64,000 nt of DNA from Verrucomicrobiota bacterium. Lineage in GTDB: Bacteria; Verrucomicrobiota; Verrucomicrobiia; Verrucomicrobiales; Akkermansiaceae. The notes under the pieces were generated by a model. The model ran no database searches. It had not been told where the DNA came from and saw only the letters and a program-made list of their open reading frames with translations. The translations under genes and the position numbers were made by a program. Where the stretch lies: the NCBI GenBank assembly GCA_004293445.1, contig RDYP01000012.1:31632-95631 (forward strand), written 5' to 3'. Below, in pieces: positions 28,028 to 39,400 of the stretch (position 1 is the stretch's first letter; each line of letters opens with the position of its first letter).

Positions 28028-28288
28028 ATGCCTATCTACGAATACCTTTCCGAAAGCCCCGAAGATCCGGAGCGATCTTGCCGCGTTTGCCGGCGGGGCT
28101 TCGAACTGCGACGTCCGATTGACCGGCCCGCGCTTGAGGTGTGTCCACTTTGCCGCCACGCGGTGCGCAAGGTGATTTCCAAGGTCAATACCCCGCGGAT
28201 CGCGAAGCCATTGTCGGTGAGCGATGCCAAGTCGGCGGGTTTCACCGTGCTCGAGCGTCGGGACCAAGGCGTTTACGAGAAACTTTGA
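28028..28288 (+). CDS. FmdB-family zinc-ribbon protein
   Basis: The 86-residue protein starts M-P-I-Y-E-Y-x-S, as FmdB-type small zinc ribbons do. Cysteines are C-R-V-C (near 19-22) and C-P-L-C (near 38-41), a four-cysteine ribbon, followed by a short helical tail. The family regulates or assists various complexes and its precise role here is unknown. It is immediately followed (no gap) by the CNNM-family gene and may be co-transcribed with rpsN upstream. Confidence 0.85.
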   Translation: MPIYEYLSESPEDPERSCRVCRRGFELRRPIDRPALEVCPLCRHAVRKVISKVNTPRIAKPLSVSDAKSAGFTVLERRDQGVYEKL

Positions 28289-28294
28289 GTGAGG

Positions 28295-29716
28295 ATGAAT
28301 TTGTTTTCCGACTTCATCTTCCTCGCTTCGGCCTCGGTCGAGCCGACGCGTGAGCTTCCAGGTTTGGGGAAGTGCCTGCTCTACTTGTTGGGCATCGGCT
28401 TCTTCCTGCTGCTGAACGCGTTCTTCGTCGCGTCGGAATTTGCCATCGTGAAAGTCCGGCCAAGCCAACTTGAGGCAGCGGCGAAGGAAAAACCGACCCG
28501 CACCGGAACCGCCCTGCATGTGGTGGGAAATCTCGATGGCTATCTCTCCGCCAACCAGCTGGGGATCACGATTGCCTCGCTGGCGCTTGGTTTTCTTGGC
28601 GAGCCCTTTGTCGAGGCGTTGGTCTCGCCCTTGCTGCTGATGGCTGGGGTGCCGGTGCAGACCGAACTGCTCGGCATGAGCGTTCGGCCCGTGTCGTGGA
28701 TTTCCTTCGTCCTCGCCATCGCTTCCTTCACTTTCCTCCATGTGGTCATTGGAGAGTTGCTTCCAAAATCGATCGCCATCCGCAAGGCAGTCGCGACCAC
28801 CTTGATTCTCGCGGGGCCCCTGCATCTGTTCTATCGAACCTTTCATTGGGCGATTCGGATTTTGAACGGCACCGCCAACTGGATCCTCAAGACCGTGTTC
28901 CGCATCGACCCGGTCGGTGAGGGCGAGCACGTGCACTCCGCCGATGAACTGGCGCTGCTGGTCGCCGAAAGCGAGCGTGCCGAGGAGGTCACCGAGATCG
29001 AGCGCGAGATTCTGATCAATGCGCTGGAGCTGAACGAACTTTGGGTTCGCGATGTGATGACGCCGCGCCAAGAGGTCGTGGTGCTGCACGCTGACGAGCC
29101 TTTTGAAAAGTCGCTGGAGGTCGCCCGACGGACCAAGCACACCCGCTTTCCGCTGGCCAAGGGTGGTCACCTCGACAATGCGATTGGTCTGATTCACATC
29201 AAGGACGTGCTCAAGCTGGTCGGCACGCCCGACCCGGACCTGATGCGGATCAAGCGTGAGCTGAAGATGGTGCCGGACACCATGCCGCTCGACGTGTTGC
29301 TGAAGTTTTTCCTCAAAGAGCGGGCGCATCTGGCGATGGTGGTCGATGAGTTCGGCACGCCCGTCGGGATCGTCTTCCTCGACAACGTGATCGAGGAGCT
29401 AGTGGGCGACATTCAGGACGAATTCGACAACGAGAAGCCCGAGTCGAACTGGATCAATGACAACGAGTTCGTGATCGAGGGGGCGATGACTCTTAACGAT
29501 CTCACGAGCATGGCTGACGAGCTGGAGCTCGACAGCGGCGAAGTCACGACGGTGGGCGGCTACATCACCCAGCAGCTCGGCCGTTTCCCCGAAGTCGGCG
29601 AGAGCATCGAGATTCATGGCTGGGAGGCGAAGGTGACCAGCACCGACGGGCGTCGTGTCGGCCAAGTGCATTTCCGGCGTCTCGAGCCCGCGGCTGTTGC
29701 GGAGGAAGAGGAGTAA
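28295..29716 (+). CDS. Hemolysin/CorC-HlyC family (CNNM) transporter with CBS pair
   Basis: The 473-residue protein has a DUF21 membrane domain with three to four helices (about 25-175; motif L-N-A-F-F-V-A-S-E-F-A-I-V-K-V-R and G-E-L-L-P-K-S-I-A), a CBS pair (about 205-325; V-M-T-P-R-Q-E-V), and a C-terminal CorC/HlyC transporter-associated domain (about 345-465). Family members export magnesium or cobalt. A GTG at 28289, directly after the upstream stop, would add two residues; I prefer the ATG at 28295. The gene directly follows the FmdB-like gene. Confidence 0.9.
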   Translation: MNLFSDFIFLASASVEPTRELPGLGKCLLYLLGIGFFLLLNAFFVASEFAIVKVRPSQLEAAAKEKPTRTGTALHVVGNLDGYLSANQLGITIASLALGFLGEPFVEALVSPLLLMAGVPVQTELLGMSVRPVSWISFVLAIASFTFLHVVIGELLPKSIAIRKAVATTLILAGPLHLFYRTFHWAIRILNGTANWILKTVFRIDPVGEGEHVHSADELALLVAESERAEEVTEIEREILINALELNELWVRDVMTPRQEVVVLHADEPFEKSLEVARRTKHTRFPLAKGGHLDNAIGLIHIKDVLKLVGTPDPDLMRIKRELKMVPDTMPLDVLLKFFLKERAHLAMVVDEFGTPVGIVFLDNVIEELVGDIQDEFDNEKPESNWINDNEFVIEGAMTLNDLTSMADELELDSGEVTTVGGYITQQLGRFPEVGESIEIHGWEAKVTSTDGRRVGQVHFRRLEPAAVAEEEE

Positions 29717-29835
29717 GGCGGGTGTTGCACGCGGTCCTTGTAAGGGCGGTGGAAGAAAATTTGGGAAAAGTTCCAAGGATTCCGCAGGGTCGGTGTCTTT
29801 TATGAGAAGACCGATGCACGATCGACTTTCCGCCC

Positions 29836-30399
29836 ATGGAACCTGTCCTCACAATCCGGCATGATGCCCGGGTTTCTCTTTCCTTTGCCGAGATGACCGG
29901 AGAAAAGCCATCGCTGCGTCAGGTTTTTGAGGCCGAGGAAAGTCCTCTGCTGCGCTTCGCTCATGGCATGGTGGGGCGGCGCGAGGTGGCGGAGGATTTG
30001 GTCCAAGATGCTTTCCTGCGTCTTCATGCCCATTGGGAAGAGGTCGCCAACCCGAAAGCGTGGCTCTATCGCTCGGTTCGGAATTTGGCTCTCAATCATC
30101 TGCGGGACCACAAGCGTGAGACGCTTGTCGATGAGGCTCCCGAGTGGGATCCCGCCGCGGGTCATGGAGATCCGCTCGGGCGCCTTGAGGCGGCCGGTGC
30201 CGTCCGACTCTTGCTGGCCGAACTGCGCGACGAGGATCGAGCACTGCTGCAACTGAAGTATCAGGAAGACCTCAGATACGACCAAATCAGTCTGCGAACT
30301 GGTCTGAGCGTCGGAAACGTCGGCTACAAGCTCCACCACCTCCTGAAATCGCTGGGTGAGAGCCTGCGGCGGATGGGGATCGAAAGTGCAGAGGGGTGA
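29836..30399 (+). CDS. RNA polymerase ECF-type sigma factor
   Basis: The 187-residue protein has region 2 at about 30-100 (R-E-V-A-E-D-L-V-Q-D-A-F-L-R-L, W-L-Y-R-S-V-R-N-L-A-L-N-H-L-R) and region 4 at about 125-180 (D-R-A-L-L-Q-L-K-Y-Q-E-D-L-R-Y-D-Q-I-S-x-R-T-G-L-S-V-G-N-V). The first 19 residues are not conserved in the family; an ATG at 29893 is an alternative start. It is followed 42 bases later by a gene whose N-terminus looks like its membrane-bound anti-sigma factor, so the two probably form a signal-transduction pair. Target promoters are unknown. Confidence 0.9.
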   Translation: MEPVLTIRHDARVSLSFAEMTGEKPSLRQVFEAEESPLLRFAHGMVGRREVAEDLVQDAFLRLHAHWEEVANPKAWLYRSVRNLALNHLRDHKRETLVDEAPEWDPAAGHGDPLGRLEAAGAVRLLLAELRDEDRALLQLKYQEDLRYDQISLRTGLSVGNVGYKLHHLLKSLGESLRRMGIESAEG

Positions 30400-30441
30400 A
30401 GACGGAAGACTTTAAGACACAAGATTCAAGACAGGAACCTT

Positions 30442-33291
30442 ATGAATGACGACACGGACAAGCCGCTGAACACCGTCGGGGATGACGCGCTCGAAGCGCG
30501 GATCACCGCCTGGGTGCTGGGTGAGGCATCGTCCTTTGAGGCGGAGGAGCTGGAAAAGCTCTGCGCGGCGGATCCTGCGCTGCGGCTCCTCGAGCGGCGC
30601 CTGCGGGTGCTGCACGAGTTGGTGTCGGAGGATTTCAAGGTGGGACCGGTGGCGGAGTGGAAGCTGTCGGATGCCCGGCGTGAGAAGATCACCGACTTGT
30701 TAGGCGTGGAGCCGGAGGTGTTGGGAGCTCCGAAGTATTCGGGGCGCTTCGGTCGGCATGTCCTTTTGGCTTTGGCCGCATGCCTGATGATCGGCTTGTT
30801 TTCATACGCGTTGACCGGAAGCCTCGGCACTTCGGCGAAAGTGAAGGAGCTTGGCACGATTGTTTCGTATTCGAGCGTGCCCGATGTTCCCGATGTTCGC
30901 TCTGCCGAAATGAGGAAGCAAGCTGAGGCGCCATCGATCTCCGATGCCAACAAGCGGTATTCCGACCGCGAAAACCTGGAACTTCCCCGGGGTGGTCGCT
31001 TGAAGCGGGTCGAGGCAATGGGATCCGATCATGCTTTGCCGAGTGTGGATCGCTTGGCCCAATCGGGGGCTGAAGTCGCCTCATCCGCCAGTCCTGCCGA
31101 TATCGCCGGAGAAAAAGCGGAGGCTCAGGAGGTGCTGGCGTATAGCGATCCAAGGAGGGGATCCGCGACGGGTGTATCGCCCGAAGAGGCTCCGGCACCG
31201 GCGGGCTCTACTACCACCATCACCTCCGGTATCCGCAGCGGCGATGCGCCCATCACCCGCCAAAGCATTGACGCCATTCTCGACGAATCCGCCCAGCAGA
31301 CGAAGCAAGAGTCGGATCGGGATGACACCGTGGTCTTCAGCGACACCGATGGGATGGGGAGTCTTATCTCTGGAGTCCGCAGCCCGGTTGTGAATGGAAT
31401 CGTCGATCGGTCTCATGTCGCAAAGAACGAGGGTGAAGCTCAGTCCTCCTCAGAATCGATCGCTGGAGGGTGGTCCGGCAAAGTAATCAAGAAGGACATG
31501 AGGGATGCCGATTCGCCGGTTGATGCCGTAGTGGACGCGACGGTGGAAGCCGAGGATGAGGTTCATCCCGCCGCGCGGGATGCGGTGGACAAGCCGTGGG
31601 AGCTTTCAGTTCCCTCGCAAAGAAAGGCGGCGGCAATCGATCCTTCGGTCGCTACTGATCCCGTCCGCTCCAATCCGTCGTTCGCAGTGGATGGTAAGAG
31701 TGAGGTCGATGAGGTCCGCGGCAAACTTCACATCGCGGAGGGAAAGGACGATCTTGGTAAATTCGAGGATGCGAAAAAGACCTACGAGGAAGTGCTGCGG
31801 ATCGATCCCTACAACGAGGCGGCGCGCCGAGGGATGGAGAAGGTGGCGACCGCGATGATTGACTATTATCGGGCGGCCTATGACCACACCCGGGCCGAGC
31901 TCCTAGCCGAGGTCGACGGGGCGAGGGAGACGTTTGTGACTCCAGAGAAAAGAAAAGAGTCGGCCCTCTCTCTCATGTCCGAGGTCGTTTCTGTCGACGA
32001 ACCCTTCTCGACCTTCTCCCTCCATGTGAGCGATGCCTCTTTCAAGCTCGCCCATGCTGCGATGGAGCGGGGCGAGGTTCCGGCGGCGGAGGCAATCCGA
32101 CCTGAGGAGTTTTACAATGCTTTCGACTACGGCGATCCCGCACCCGCGAGCGGCGAGCCTGTGGTTTGTGTGACCGAGCAGTCGGCGCACCCGGCTTTCG
32201 GCCAGCGCAATCTGTTACGGATCGGCGTGCGGACCGGTTCTCAGGGGCGAGGGGCGTCGACACCGCTCAATCTAACACTTTTGCTCGATCACTCCGGCTC
32301 GATGGAGCGCGAGGATCGCAGCGCCAGCGTATCGATGGCGGTGCGGCAGCTTTCCGGGCTGCTGAAAGAGGGAGACACGATCACGGTGGCAGGCTTCTCG
32401 CGGCAACCGCGTTTGCTTGCCGACCGCTTGCCCGGGGCGCGGGCGGAGGAGCTCAATGCATTGATCGCGCAGACTCCATCGGAAGGCGGGACGAATTTGG
32501 AGGAAGGTATCAAGCTCGGTGAGGAGCTGGCGAAGCGGCAGTTCCATGCGGCGGCCCAGAACCGCGTGGTGCTCTTCACCGATGGTGCGGCAAATCTTGG
32601 CGACGCGCGGCCGGAAGCCCTGCAGGCTCGGATTGAAGGACTCCGCCAGCAGGGAATCGCCTTCGATGCCGCGGGCTTCGGGGCGGACGGCTTGAACGAC
32701 AAGCTGCTCGAGCGTCTGACCCGCAACGGCAACGGCCGCTACTACGTGGTGGATGGTCCCGAAGATGCCGATGCTGGCTTTGCGAAACAGCTCGCCGGGG
32801 CCTTCCGTCCGGCCGCGGAGAACGTGAAGCTGCAGGTGCGCTTCAATCCGGCGCGGGTGGCGAAATACAAGCTGATCGGCTTCGAGGAGCATCGCCTGAA
32901 GAAGGAAGATTTCCGCAACGACGCCGTGGACGCCGCGGAAATGGCTGCCGAGGAAGCGGGTAACGCGCTCTATCAGATTGAGGTTCTGCCGCAGGGCGAA
33001 GGTGAGGTCGGCGAGGTCAGCGTGCGCTTTCGTGATGTGGCAAGTGGGCGGATGGTGGAATGTGCTTGGACGATTCCCTACGATGCCCAAGCTCCGGCAT
33101 TCGATCGGGCGACGCCGTCGATCCAGCTTGCCGGCCTAGCGGCCTTTGCCGCCGAGAAGCTGCGTGCCGCGCCGATGGCTGATGCGGTGGATTTTCAACA
33201 ACTCGGGCAGGTCTATGCCGATGTCCGCGCCCGTTATCCGAAGAGCCAGCCGGTCGCCGACCTCGGGTCGATGATCGGGAAACTGAAGTAG
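30442..33291 (+). CDS. Membrane-anchored anti-sigma-like protein fused to a YfbK-type VWA domain
   Basis: Of 949 residues, 1-100 are cytoplasmic and helical (W-V-L-G-E-A-x-S-F-E-A-E-E-L-E), as in cysteine-free anti-sigma domains of this group. A single membrane helix is at about 106-128. Residues 130-420 are a low-complexity, probably disordered periplasmic stretch. One TPR-like unit lies at about 429-470. A YfbK-type N-terminal segment (P-F-S-T-F-S-L-H-V-S-D-A-S-F) leads into the VWA domain (about 612-790) with MIDAS D616-x-S618-x-S620, a following threonine in G-G-T-N and the aspartate in F-T-D-G. The C-terminus is the DUF3520 region. Its TAG stop is the GTAG of a REP palindrome. Predicted to bind the upstream sigma factor inside and ligands outside. 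Confidence 0.85.
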   Translation: MNDDTDKPLNTVGDDALEARITAWVLGEASSFEAEELEKLCAADPALRLLERRLRVLHELVSEDFKVGPVAEWKLSDARREKITDLLGVEPEVLGAPKYSGRFGRHVLLALAACLMIGLFSYALTGSLGTSAKVKELGTIVSYSSVPDVPDVRSAEMRKQAEAPSISDANKRYSDRENLELPRGGRLKRVEAMGSDHALPSVDRLAQSGAEVASSASPADIAGEKAEAQEVLAYSDPRRGSATGVSPEEAPAPAGSTTTITSGIRSGDAPITRQSIDAILDESAQQTKQESDRDDTVVFSDTDGMGSLISGVRSPVVNGIVDRSHVAKNEGEAQSSSESIAGGWSGKVIKKDMRDADSPVDAVVDATVEAEDEVHPAARDAVDKPWELSVPSQRKAAAIDPSVATDPVRSNPSFAVDGKSEVDEVRGKLHIAEGKDDLGKFEDAKKTYEEVLRIDPYNEAARRGMEKVATAMIDYYRAAYDHTRAELLAEVDGARETFVTPEKRKESALSLMSEVVSVDEPFSTFSLHVSDASFKLAHAAMERGEVPAAEAIRPEEFYNAFDYGDPAPASGEPVVCVTEQSAHPAFGQRNLLRIGVRTGSQGRGASTPLNLTLLLDHSGSMEREDRSASVSMAVRQLSGLLKEGDTITVAGFSRQPRLLADRLPGARAEELNALIAQTPSEGGTNLEEGIKLGEELAKRQFHAAAQNRVVLFTDGAANLGDARPEALQARIEGLRQQGIAFDAAGFGADGLNDKLLERLTRNGNGRYYVVDGPEDADAGFAKQLAGAFRPAAENVKLQVRFNPARVAKYKLIGFEEHRLKKEDFRNDAVDAAEMAAEEAGNALYQIEVLPQGEGEVGEVSVRFRDVASGRMVECAWTIPYDAQAPAFDRATPSIQLAGLAAFAAEKLRAAPMADAVDFQQLGQVYADVRARYPKSQPVADLGSMIGKLK

Positions 33292-33310
33292 CGCAACTTT
33301 GCAAGTTGCG
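33288..33310 (+). repeat. REP palindrome a at the VWA gene stop codon
   Basis: GTAG is followed by an 8-bp stem CGCAACTT (33292-33299), a 3-base loop TGC and AAGTTGCG (33303-33310). This is the same structure as the palindromes around the RAYT transposase at 40509-41153. The last three bases of GTAG form the stop codon of the VWA gene. Confidence 0.8.
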
Positions 33311-33433
33311 TGCTTGGGACGCGCCCCCCGCTGGAAATGGCACCGAAGCTCTCCCGACCGTTCTTGAATTTACCGACGATTTACCAAGCGCCGTCTTCAC
33401 CGCGACGTTCTTACCTCACACTTCTCTCAAATC

Positions 33434-36400
33434 ATGATCACCCCTTTTGTATCGAAGCTGGCGCAGGCCTTTGGAGGTAGCGCGATTTTGCAAATTGCGC
33501 ATGGGAGCGGCGTGGATGGAGTAGGTCGAGTCCGCTGCGGGAAGCGGATCGACAGAAATACGCAGCTTGCAAAGTTGCGCTACTTCACTGCCGCGCTTTT
33601 GTTAGGTGCCGCTACGGCACAGGACAAAAAAATCGTTCTCGTCGAGGTCGATAAGGAGAAGCCGATTCCCCTGTTTTTCTCGGCGGAAACGAACACCGAC
33701 ATCACTGCCGGTATTGGTCGGGTTCAGGGTACCATCACCGCGAAGTTACGCGTCCACCAGGGTCGGCCGGAAATGATGAGCCTCGGCCTAACGGGAACAG
33801 GCGACGTCACTGGTGTTGCGGGAGAGGGACTGAAGACCTGGACGGTTCGCCTTGAGTCGGATGGAAAGCGCTTCCTGGATCTCAAGCCGCTGCTGCCCGA
33901 GGACCCGAAGACGGAGACGGCGAAGGAGTTCACGGTGACGATCACCACGTTGCACGCCGACACGAAACAAGCCTTCGACCTGCTGCTGCCTGCTCCGGGC
34001 AGTGCGGTGGGTTTCTCCTCCGTAATCTCGCTTTCCGGCGATGGCGATGCGACCGCGACCCTCATGGCAATCGAAGGCATGCAAGCCATGAAGAGCGAGA
34101 ACGGCGTGGACCGCTTCAGCGGCAGCGGGGCGGGACGGCTGAACGTGAAGGTCGATCTCAAGGGCGCCGCGCCGCGGCCTCTGGAACTGGCTGCTGCGAC
34201 GCTCGAAGGGCAGGTGACTGCGGAAGAAAGCAGTGTTTCCTTCAAACTGCGCGGCACCGTTGAGGTGCGCCACGCGGGCGAGGCGATTGAGTTGTTGGAA
34301 GGTGTCGCGCTCAGTGGTGCGGTTGCAGGTGAGGGCTGGTTTGCTCGCTTGAAAAAGAAGGGTGAAGGTTATGTGCATGAGTTGGTCGGCGAGGCGGTCG
34401 GCAGCCATCCGATCGAGTTGGAATTCGAAGCTCCACTGCGTCTTCAGGGCGACTGGCGCGGCGTGGATTTCAAGTTGCACGGCGGCGCGGTGGTGCCGGT
34501 AAGGCTCGATGGACTTGCGGAAATGGTATCGTTCAAGACCGACCACGCGGTGGTTCCCGAAAAGCGCGAGGGCCGCTGGACTGGCTATCTCCCAGCGACT
34601 GGGGCGGCTAATCTGGCCTGGAAAAGCAGTCGCAAAGAAGGCGAGGGTGCATTGTTCTTTTCGAGCAGCGAAATCGCGGAGATGCGGGTCGGAGCTGGAT
34701 TGGCCCGGCGGTATTCAAAAATCGGCCTTCGGGTGCTGCAAGGAAAGCTCGATGGACTCAAGATCCGCGTTGATGGCAGCGGCGAGATTCTGGCGGTGAA
34801 GGGTGCACAAGTGCTGAGTTGGAGTATTGCGGAGACTGATGGGGCTCGTTTGCTAGACGTTCGGCTCAGCCGACCGATCGATGGAAACGGTGAAATTGAA
34901 ATCGAGGCTCAGGCCGCGCTCGGGACCTTTCCGGCGAAACTCAATCCGCCGCGTTTTTCGCCGCTGGGCACGCTGTGCCATAGTGGTTTTCTACGAGTCG
35001 CGAACGACGGTGCCGTGCGGATCGAGGTCGGCGCGACCACTGGCATGATGCAGCTCTCGCCGGGGCAGTTCCCGTGGGCGAAGCAAGATGAGCAACTGCG
35101 GCAAGCCTTCGTGTATCGATTCCCTTCGGCCGATTATGGATACGAGATTTCCGCGGACCAGGTGCTGCCTGAGGTTTCGGTCAACGAACTGACCATTCAC
35201 GAACTTGCCGAGACCGACCGCAGGATCTTTACGGATCTGGAACTGGATATTCGCGAGGCGCCCTTGCGCGAATGGAGCCTCGAGGTGCCGGCCGACTTCG
35301 CGGTGGCGTCGGTGGCGGGGCAGGGCGTGGCGGATTACAGCGTGGCCAGCGATGCGGTCGACGGAAAGCGGGTGCTGAAGATTCTCTTCGGTCAGGCGCT
35401 GATCGGCAGGCAGTTGATCTCGATTCAGCTGGAGAAGAACCTCGCGGCGGCGGCTGGCGATTGGGTGTTGCCGGTGCTCGGTCATCCCGCTGCGAAGTCG
35501 GCGCGCGGCCATATTGGGGTCTTGGTGGCTCCTGGTTTTCGCGCGGTGACTGGAACCAGCATCGGGCTGGCGGAGACTCCGCTGGATTATTTCCCGAAGA
35601 AGCTGCCCGGCTTGCAGCAGGCCTTTCGCATTCGCGATGGCAAGTGGAGCGCGACGATGAAAGTCGAGGCGCTTGGACAAAGCGTGCAGGCGGATGTCTT
35701 CCATCTCTATTCGCTGAAGGAAGGCGCGGCTTCGGGCAGTGTGCTGGTGAATTACTTCGTGATCGGTGCGCCTGCGACCGAGTGGCGGTTGCGGGTGCCG
35801 GAGGCGCTCGGCAACGTGGAAGTCACCGGGCAAAATGTCGGCCGCGATTGGCGGCGCGAGCAAGACACGCTGATCATTCCTCTGGTTCGGCCGCTGCTCG
35901 GCGCGGGCACTCTGTTGGTGACCTTTGAGCAGCCGATGAGTGCGCATGGTGGCGAGTTGTCGCCGGGTGAGGTCCGGCCGCTGAACGTGCAATCGGAGCG
36001 CGGCTACATCCAAGTGGTGAGCCCGCTCCAGGTAAGATACGATATTTCTCGTAGCGAGGGTGCGGTGCTGAAGCTCGATGCCTCCGAGCTTCCCGCGGAA
36101 TATCGCCTGCTCACCAATGCGCCGACCCTTGCGGCATGGCAGTACATGGCTGCCGATGTTTCGATTGGCATGAAGATCGAGTGGTTCGAGCCCGGCGAGA
36201 CGGTGGGGCAGGTAGTGGATTTTGCAAAGCTCGCCAGTCGGATCTCGCGCGATGGTCAGGTGGTGACCGACGCCCGCTTCTTCGTGAAGACGCGGGGGCG
36301 CTCCGTGCTGAAGCTGACCCTGCCGCCGGACTCCGGTCTTTGGGAGGCGAAGGTCGATGGTGAGACGATCAATGCGCGTGAGGACGGTCGCGAGATTCTG

Positions 36401-39400
36401 GTGCCCTTGCCTGCGAAGGCCGATCCGAACGAGCCAGTGGAAGTGATTTTAAGATACGGGATGGTCGCTGGAAAACCTTCCGCACTATCGCTCGTCGCTC
36501 CCGTTCTTTTCGCGCCGACGGTGATCGGCGAATGGATCGTTAGCGGCGATGAAGGACGTCGTCTCATCCCACGCGGGGCGATGCAACCCGTGCGTCCGGT
36601 GCTGACGGAAACTGGAACCGAATGGATTCTGTCGCGGGCAAGGATGGCGGCACCGATTTTACTGTTGTTCGCGGCGTTCGGATTGCTGCTGAAGCGGATG
36701 AAGGCGACGCGGCTTTTCGGGCATCTCGTGATCATCCTCGCCGGGGTGATGTCATGTTTGACGGCCTTCCGCGCAGTGGCGGATCGTCGGGTGAATCTGG
36801 CGAGTCTTGAATACGTGATGCCGGTGCTGGCGCCGGGTGAGGCTGTGACGATGGAGTTCGGTAATGTCGCGCCGTGGCAGGCGATGCTGAGCGTCCCCGG
36901 TGTGCTGTTGATCCTTGTGGGCTTCGCTTTGCTGGGGATGAGGTTTTGGACGGGAAAGAACGGCGTTTTCGAGGCCTCTGAAGCCCGAGCAAAATGGAGA
37001 GGCGTTCGGTCCTGCCAGTTGCCTGTCGCGCTGGGTTCGATCGGATTTGGCCTGCTGGCGCAGAGAATGGGGGCGGTGCCCTTCTTCGGGTTGTTTGGCC
37101 TGATCCTACTTCTGGTTCACGGCTTCCCGGGGCTGTCGGGATTGGTGGGGCGTAGGCGGGCGTCGGTGACCAAGGCGGGGGCGACGCTGTTGTTGCTTTT
37201 TTTCACGGTGGGAATGGCTCGTGGGGCGGAGGCGATTTTGCCTGCGGAATCGATGAGCCAAGCTTGGAGAATCGCCGACGGACGTGTGAGCGGGGAGATT
37301 TCGGTTGAATCGCGGGCCGGGGTGGACCAGCGGGTTCTGCTGCTGAAATCACCGGCGGTTCTAACAGGTTTCACGGGAGAGGGCCTACGCGTGCTCAAAG
37401 CCCCGTATGCCGGCGAGGCCGCGTATTTCCTCGTGGCAACAGCGTCGGGTTTGAAGTCGGGCAAGGCGACGTTCGAGATGCCCTTGGCCGCACCGGAGAA
37501 GAGCTGGACGCTGCCATCGGGCCCGGCGGCGTTGCAGAAGCTGAAGGTGGATTGGAACCAGGAGGGCTGGGAATTTGTATCGCCCCAAGCGGCGAAGATT
37601 ACCGCGCTGAAGATTGAAGGTGGCAGTGGTGCGGAGCTGGTGCTTGAGCCTGCTCACGAGATCGTATTGCAGGCGCGTCCTCTGAGGCGTGATGTGGCGA
37701 GTGAGGCGACACAATTTTTTGTGGAGACTTCCGATCTCTACCTACCGGGGCCCGGTGTGGTTGGAGGGCGTCATTCGGTGTCGGTCCGTCCCTCGCGTGG
37801 GGTGGTGCGTGAGCTGGTTCTGAAGGTACCCGAGGGCTTTACGGTGGGCGAGGTGGAGAATGGTCCGGTTGGCAGCTGGCGTTTCAATCCCCAGACGCGG
37901 GAGCTGAAAGTCGGGATCGAGCCAGCGCAGGACCAGCCCTTTGCCTTTATCATCGGCACCCAGCGTGGCACGGCGACGCTGCCGATCGATCTTCAATTGC
38001 AAGCAATGTTGGTCAAAGGTGCCGCGGGATCGGTCGGGCTCTTGGGTTTGGCTTTTGGCGAGGAGGCACAGGCGGAAGCGGTCGAGGCGAAGGGGATGAT
38101 CCCGGTGAACCTCGATGATTTTGACTCCAAGTTGCTGCCTGTTGATCGTGAGGGGCGGGTGCAGGCGGTAATGCATCGGGCATTTCGCCACAGCGGTGTG
38201 GAGGCTTCGTTGAATCTGAAAGTGGCTCCGGTGGCGGCGGAGATCCGTGGCGAGACGAAGCAGACGCTGTCGCTTGGTGAGGATCGAATGGTGCTGGGAG
38301 TGGATCTCGTGGCGTCGATCACTCGCGCGGGCCTGTTCAAGCTCGAGCTCGAGATTCCGAAGGGCTTCGAGATCGAATCGGTGACCGGTCCTGCGCTGGC
38401 GCATTGGACGGAGTCGGTGGATGGCGCGAACCGGTTGTTGAATCTTCATCTGAATGGTCGCTCGATCGGAGATCAGGCTTTCGCGCTCACGCTGACCTCC
38501 GCTGCCCCGGGAACCGAGGCTTCGTGGGCTGTCCCGCGGGTGTTGCTGCGCAGTGCGGCGAGGCAGACAGGCACGCTGACGGTTGTGCCGGAGCGTGGTC
38601 TGCAAGTGCGTGCGGTGTCGCGGGATAATGTCTCGCAGCTCGATCCCCGCGAGGCCGGGCTGCCGCGACCGGGTGCCTTGGCTTTCAAATTGCTGCAGGC
38701 CGATTGGTCGTTGGCGCTGTCGATCGCCAAGCTCGACCCGTGGGTCACGGCGCAGCTACTGCATGAGGTTGCCTTGCGCGAAGGGCAGACCTTGAGCCGG
38801 GTCCGGATCGCCTATCGGATCGAAAATGCCGCGACGAAGGCTCTGAGGGTGCGCATCCCGGGGCTCGACGAAAGTGCTGCGGCAACCTTGCGGGCGAGCG
38901 GTCCCGCAGTGGCCGACTTCGTGCCGGTAGCGGGCGAGGCCGGACTGTGGGAGATTCGCTTTCCCCGAGGGGTGGCGGGGGATACGGCGGTGGACATCGA
39001 GTTCCAGCAGAGTGCCGATGGTCGGATGACGGTGACACCGCTCCTACCCTTGGATGTACGGCAGTCATCGTATTTTGTTTCGTTGCGAACTGCGGGTCGG
39101 CTGGAGATCAGTGGCCTCGATTTGCCACGTGGGTGGCAGAAGAGCGACTGGGGCGTGGTGCCGGAGATATTGCGTTCCGCGTTCTCAGGCCACGCGCCGG
39201 CGGGAGTATTCCGAGTGGCGGAGGCCGAGGGACCTCTCGCGGTCAATCTGAAGCGCCATGATCTTGCGGATGCACTGCGCTTGAGGGTTGAGCAGGGAAC
39301 GCTGACCACGCTTGTTTCGGTCGATGGAGCCGCCTTGACGGCGGTGGATTTGAAGGTTCGTGTGACGGAAAAAGGAACCTTGCGGCTGACCTTGCCCGAA

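Noticed and set aside
34991..36013. 340-codon open frame on the minus strand
   Set aside because: It is antisense to the giant envelope protein and has the arginine/proline/histidine-rich composition of a shadow frame.
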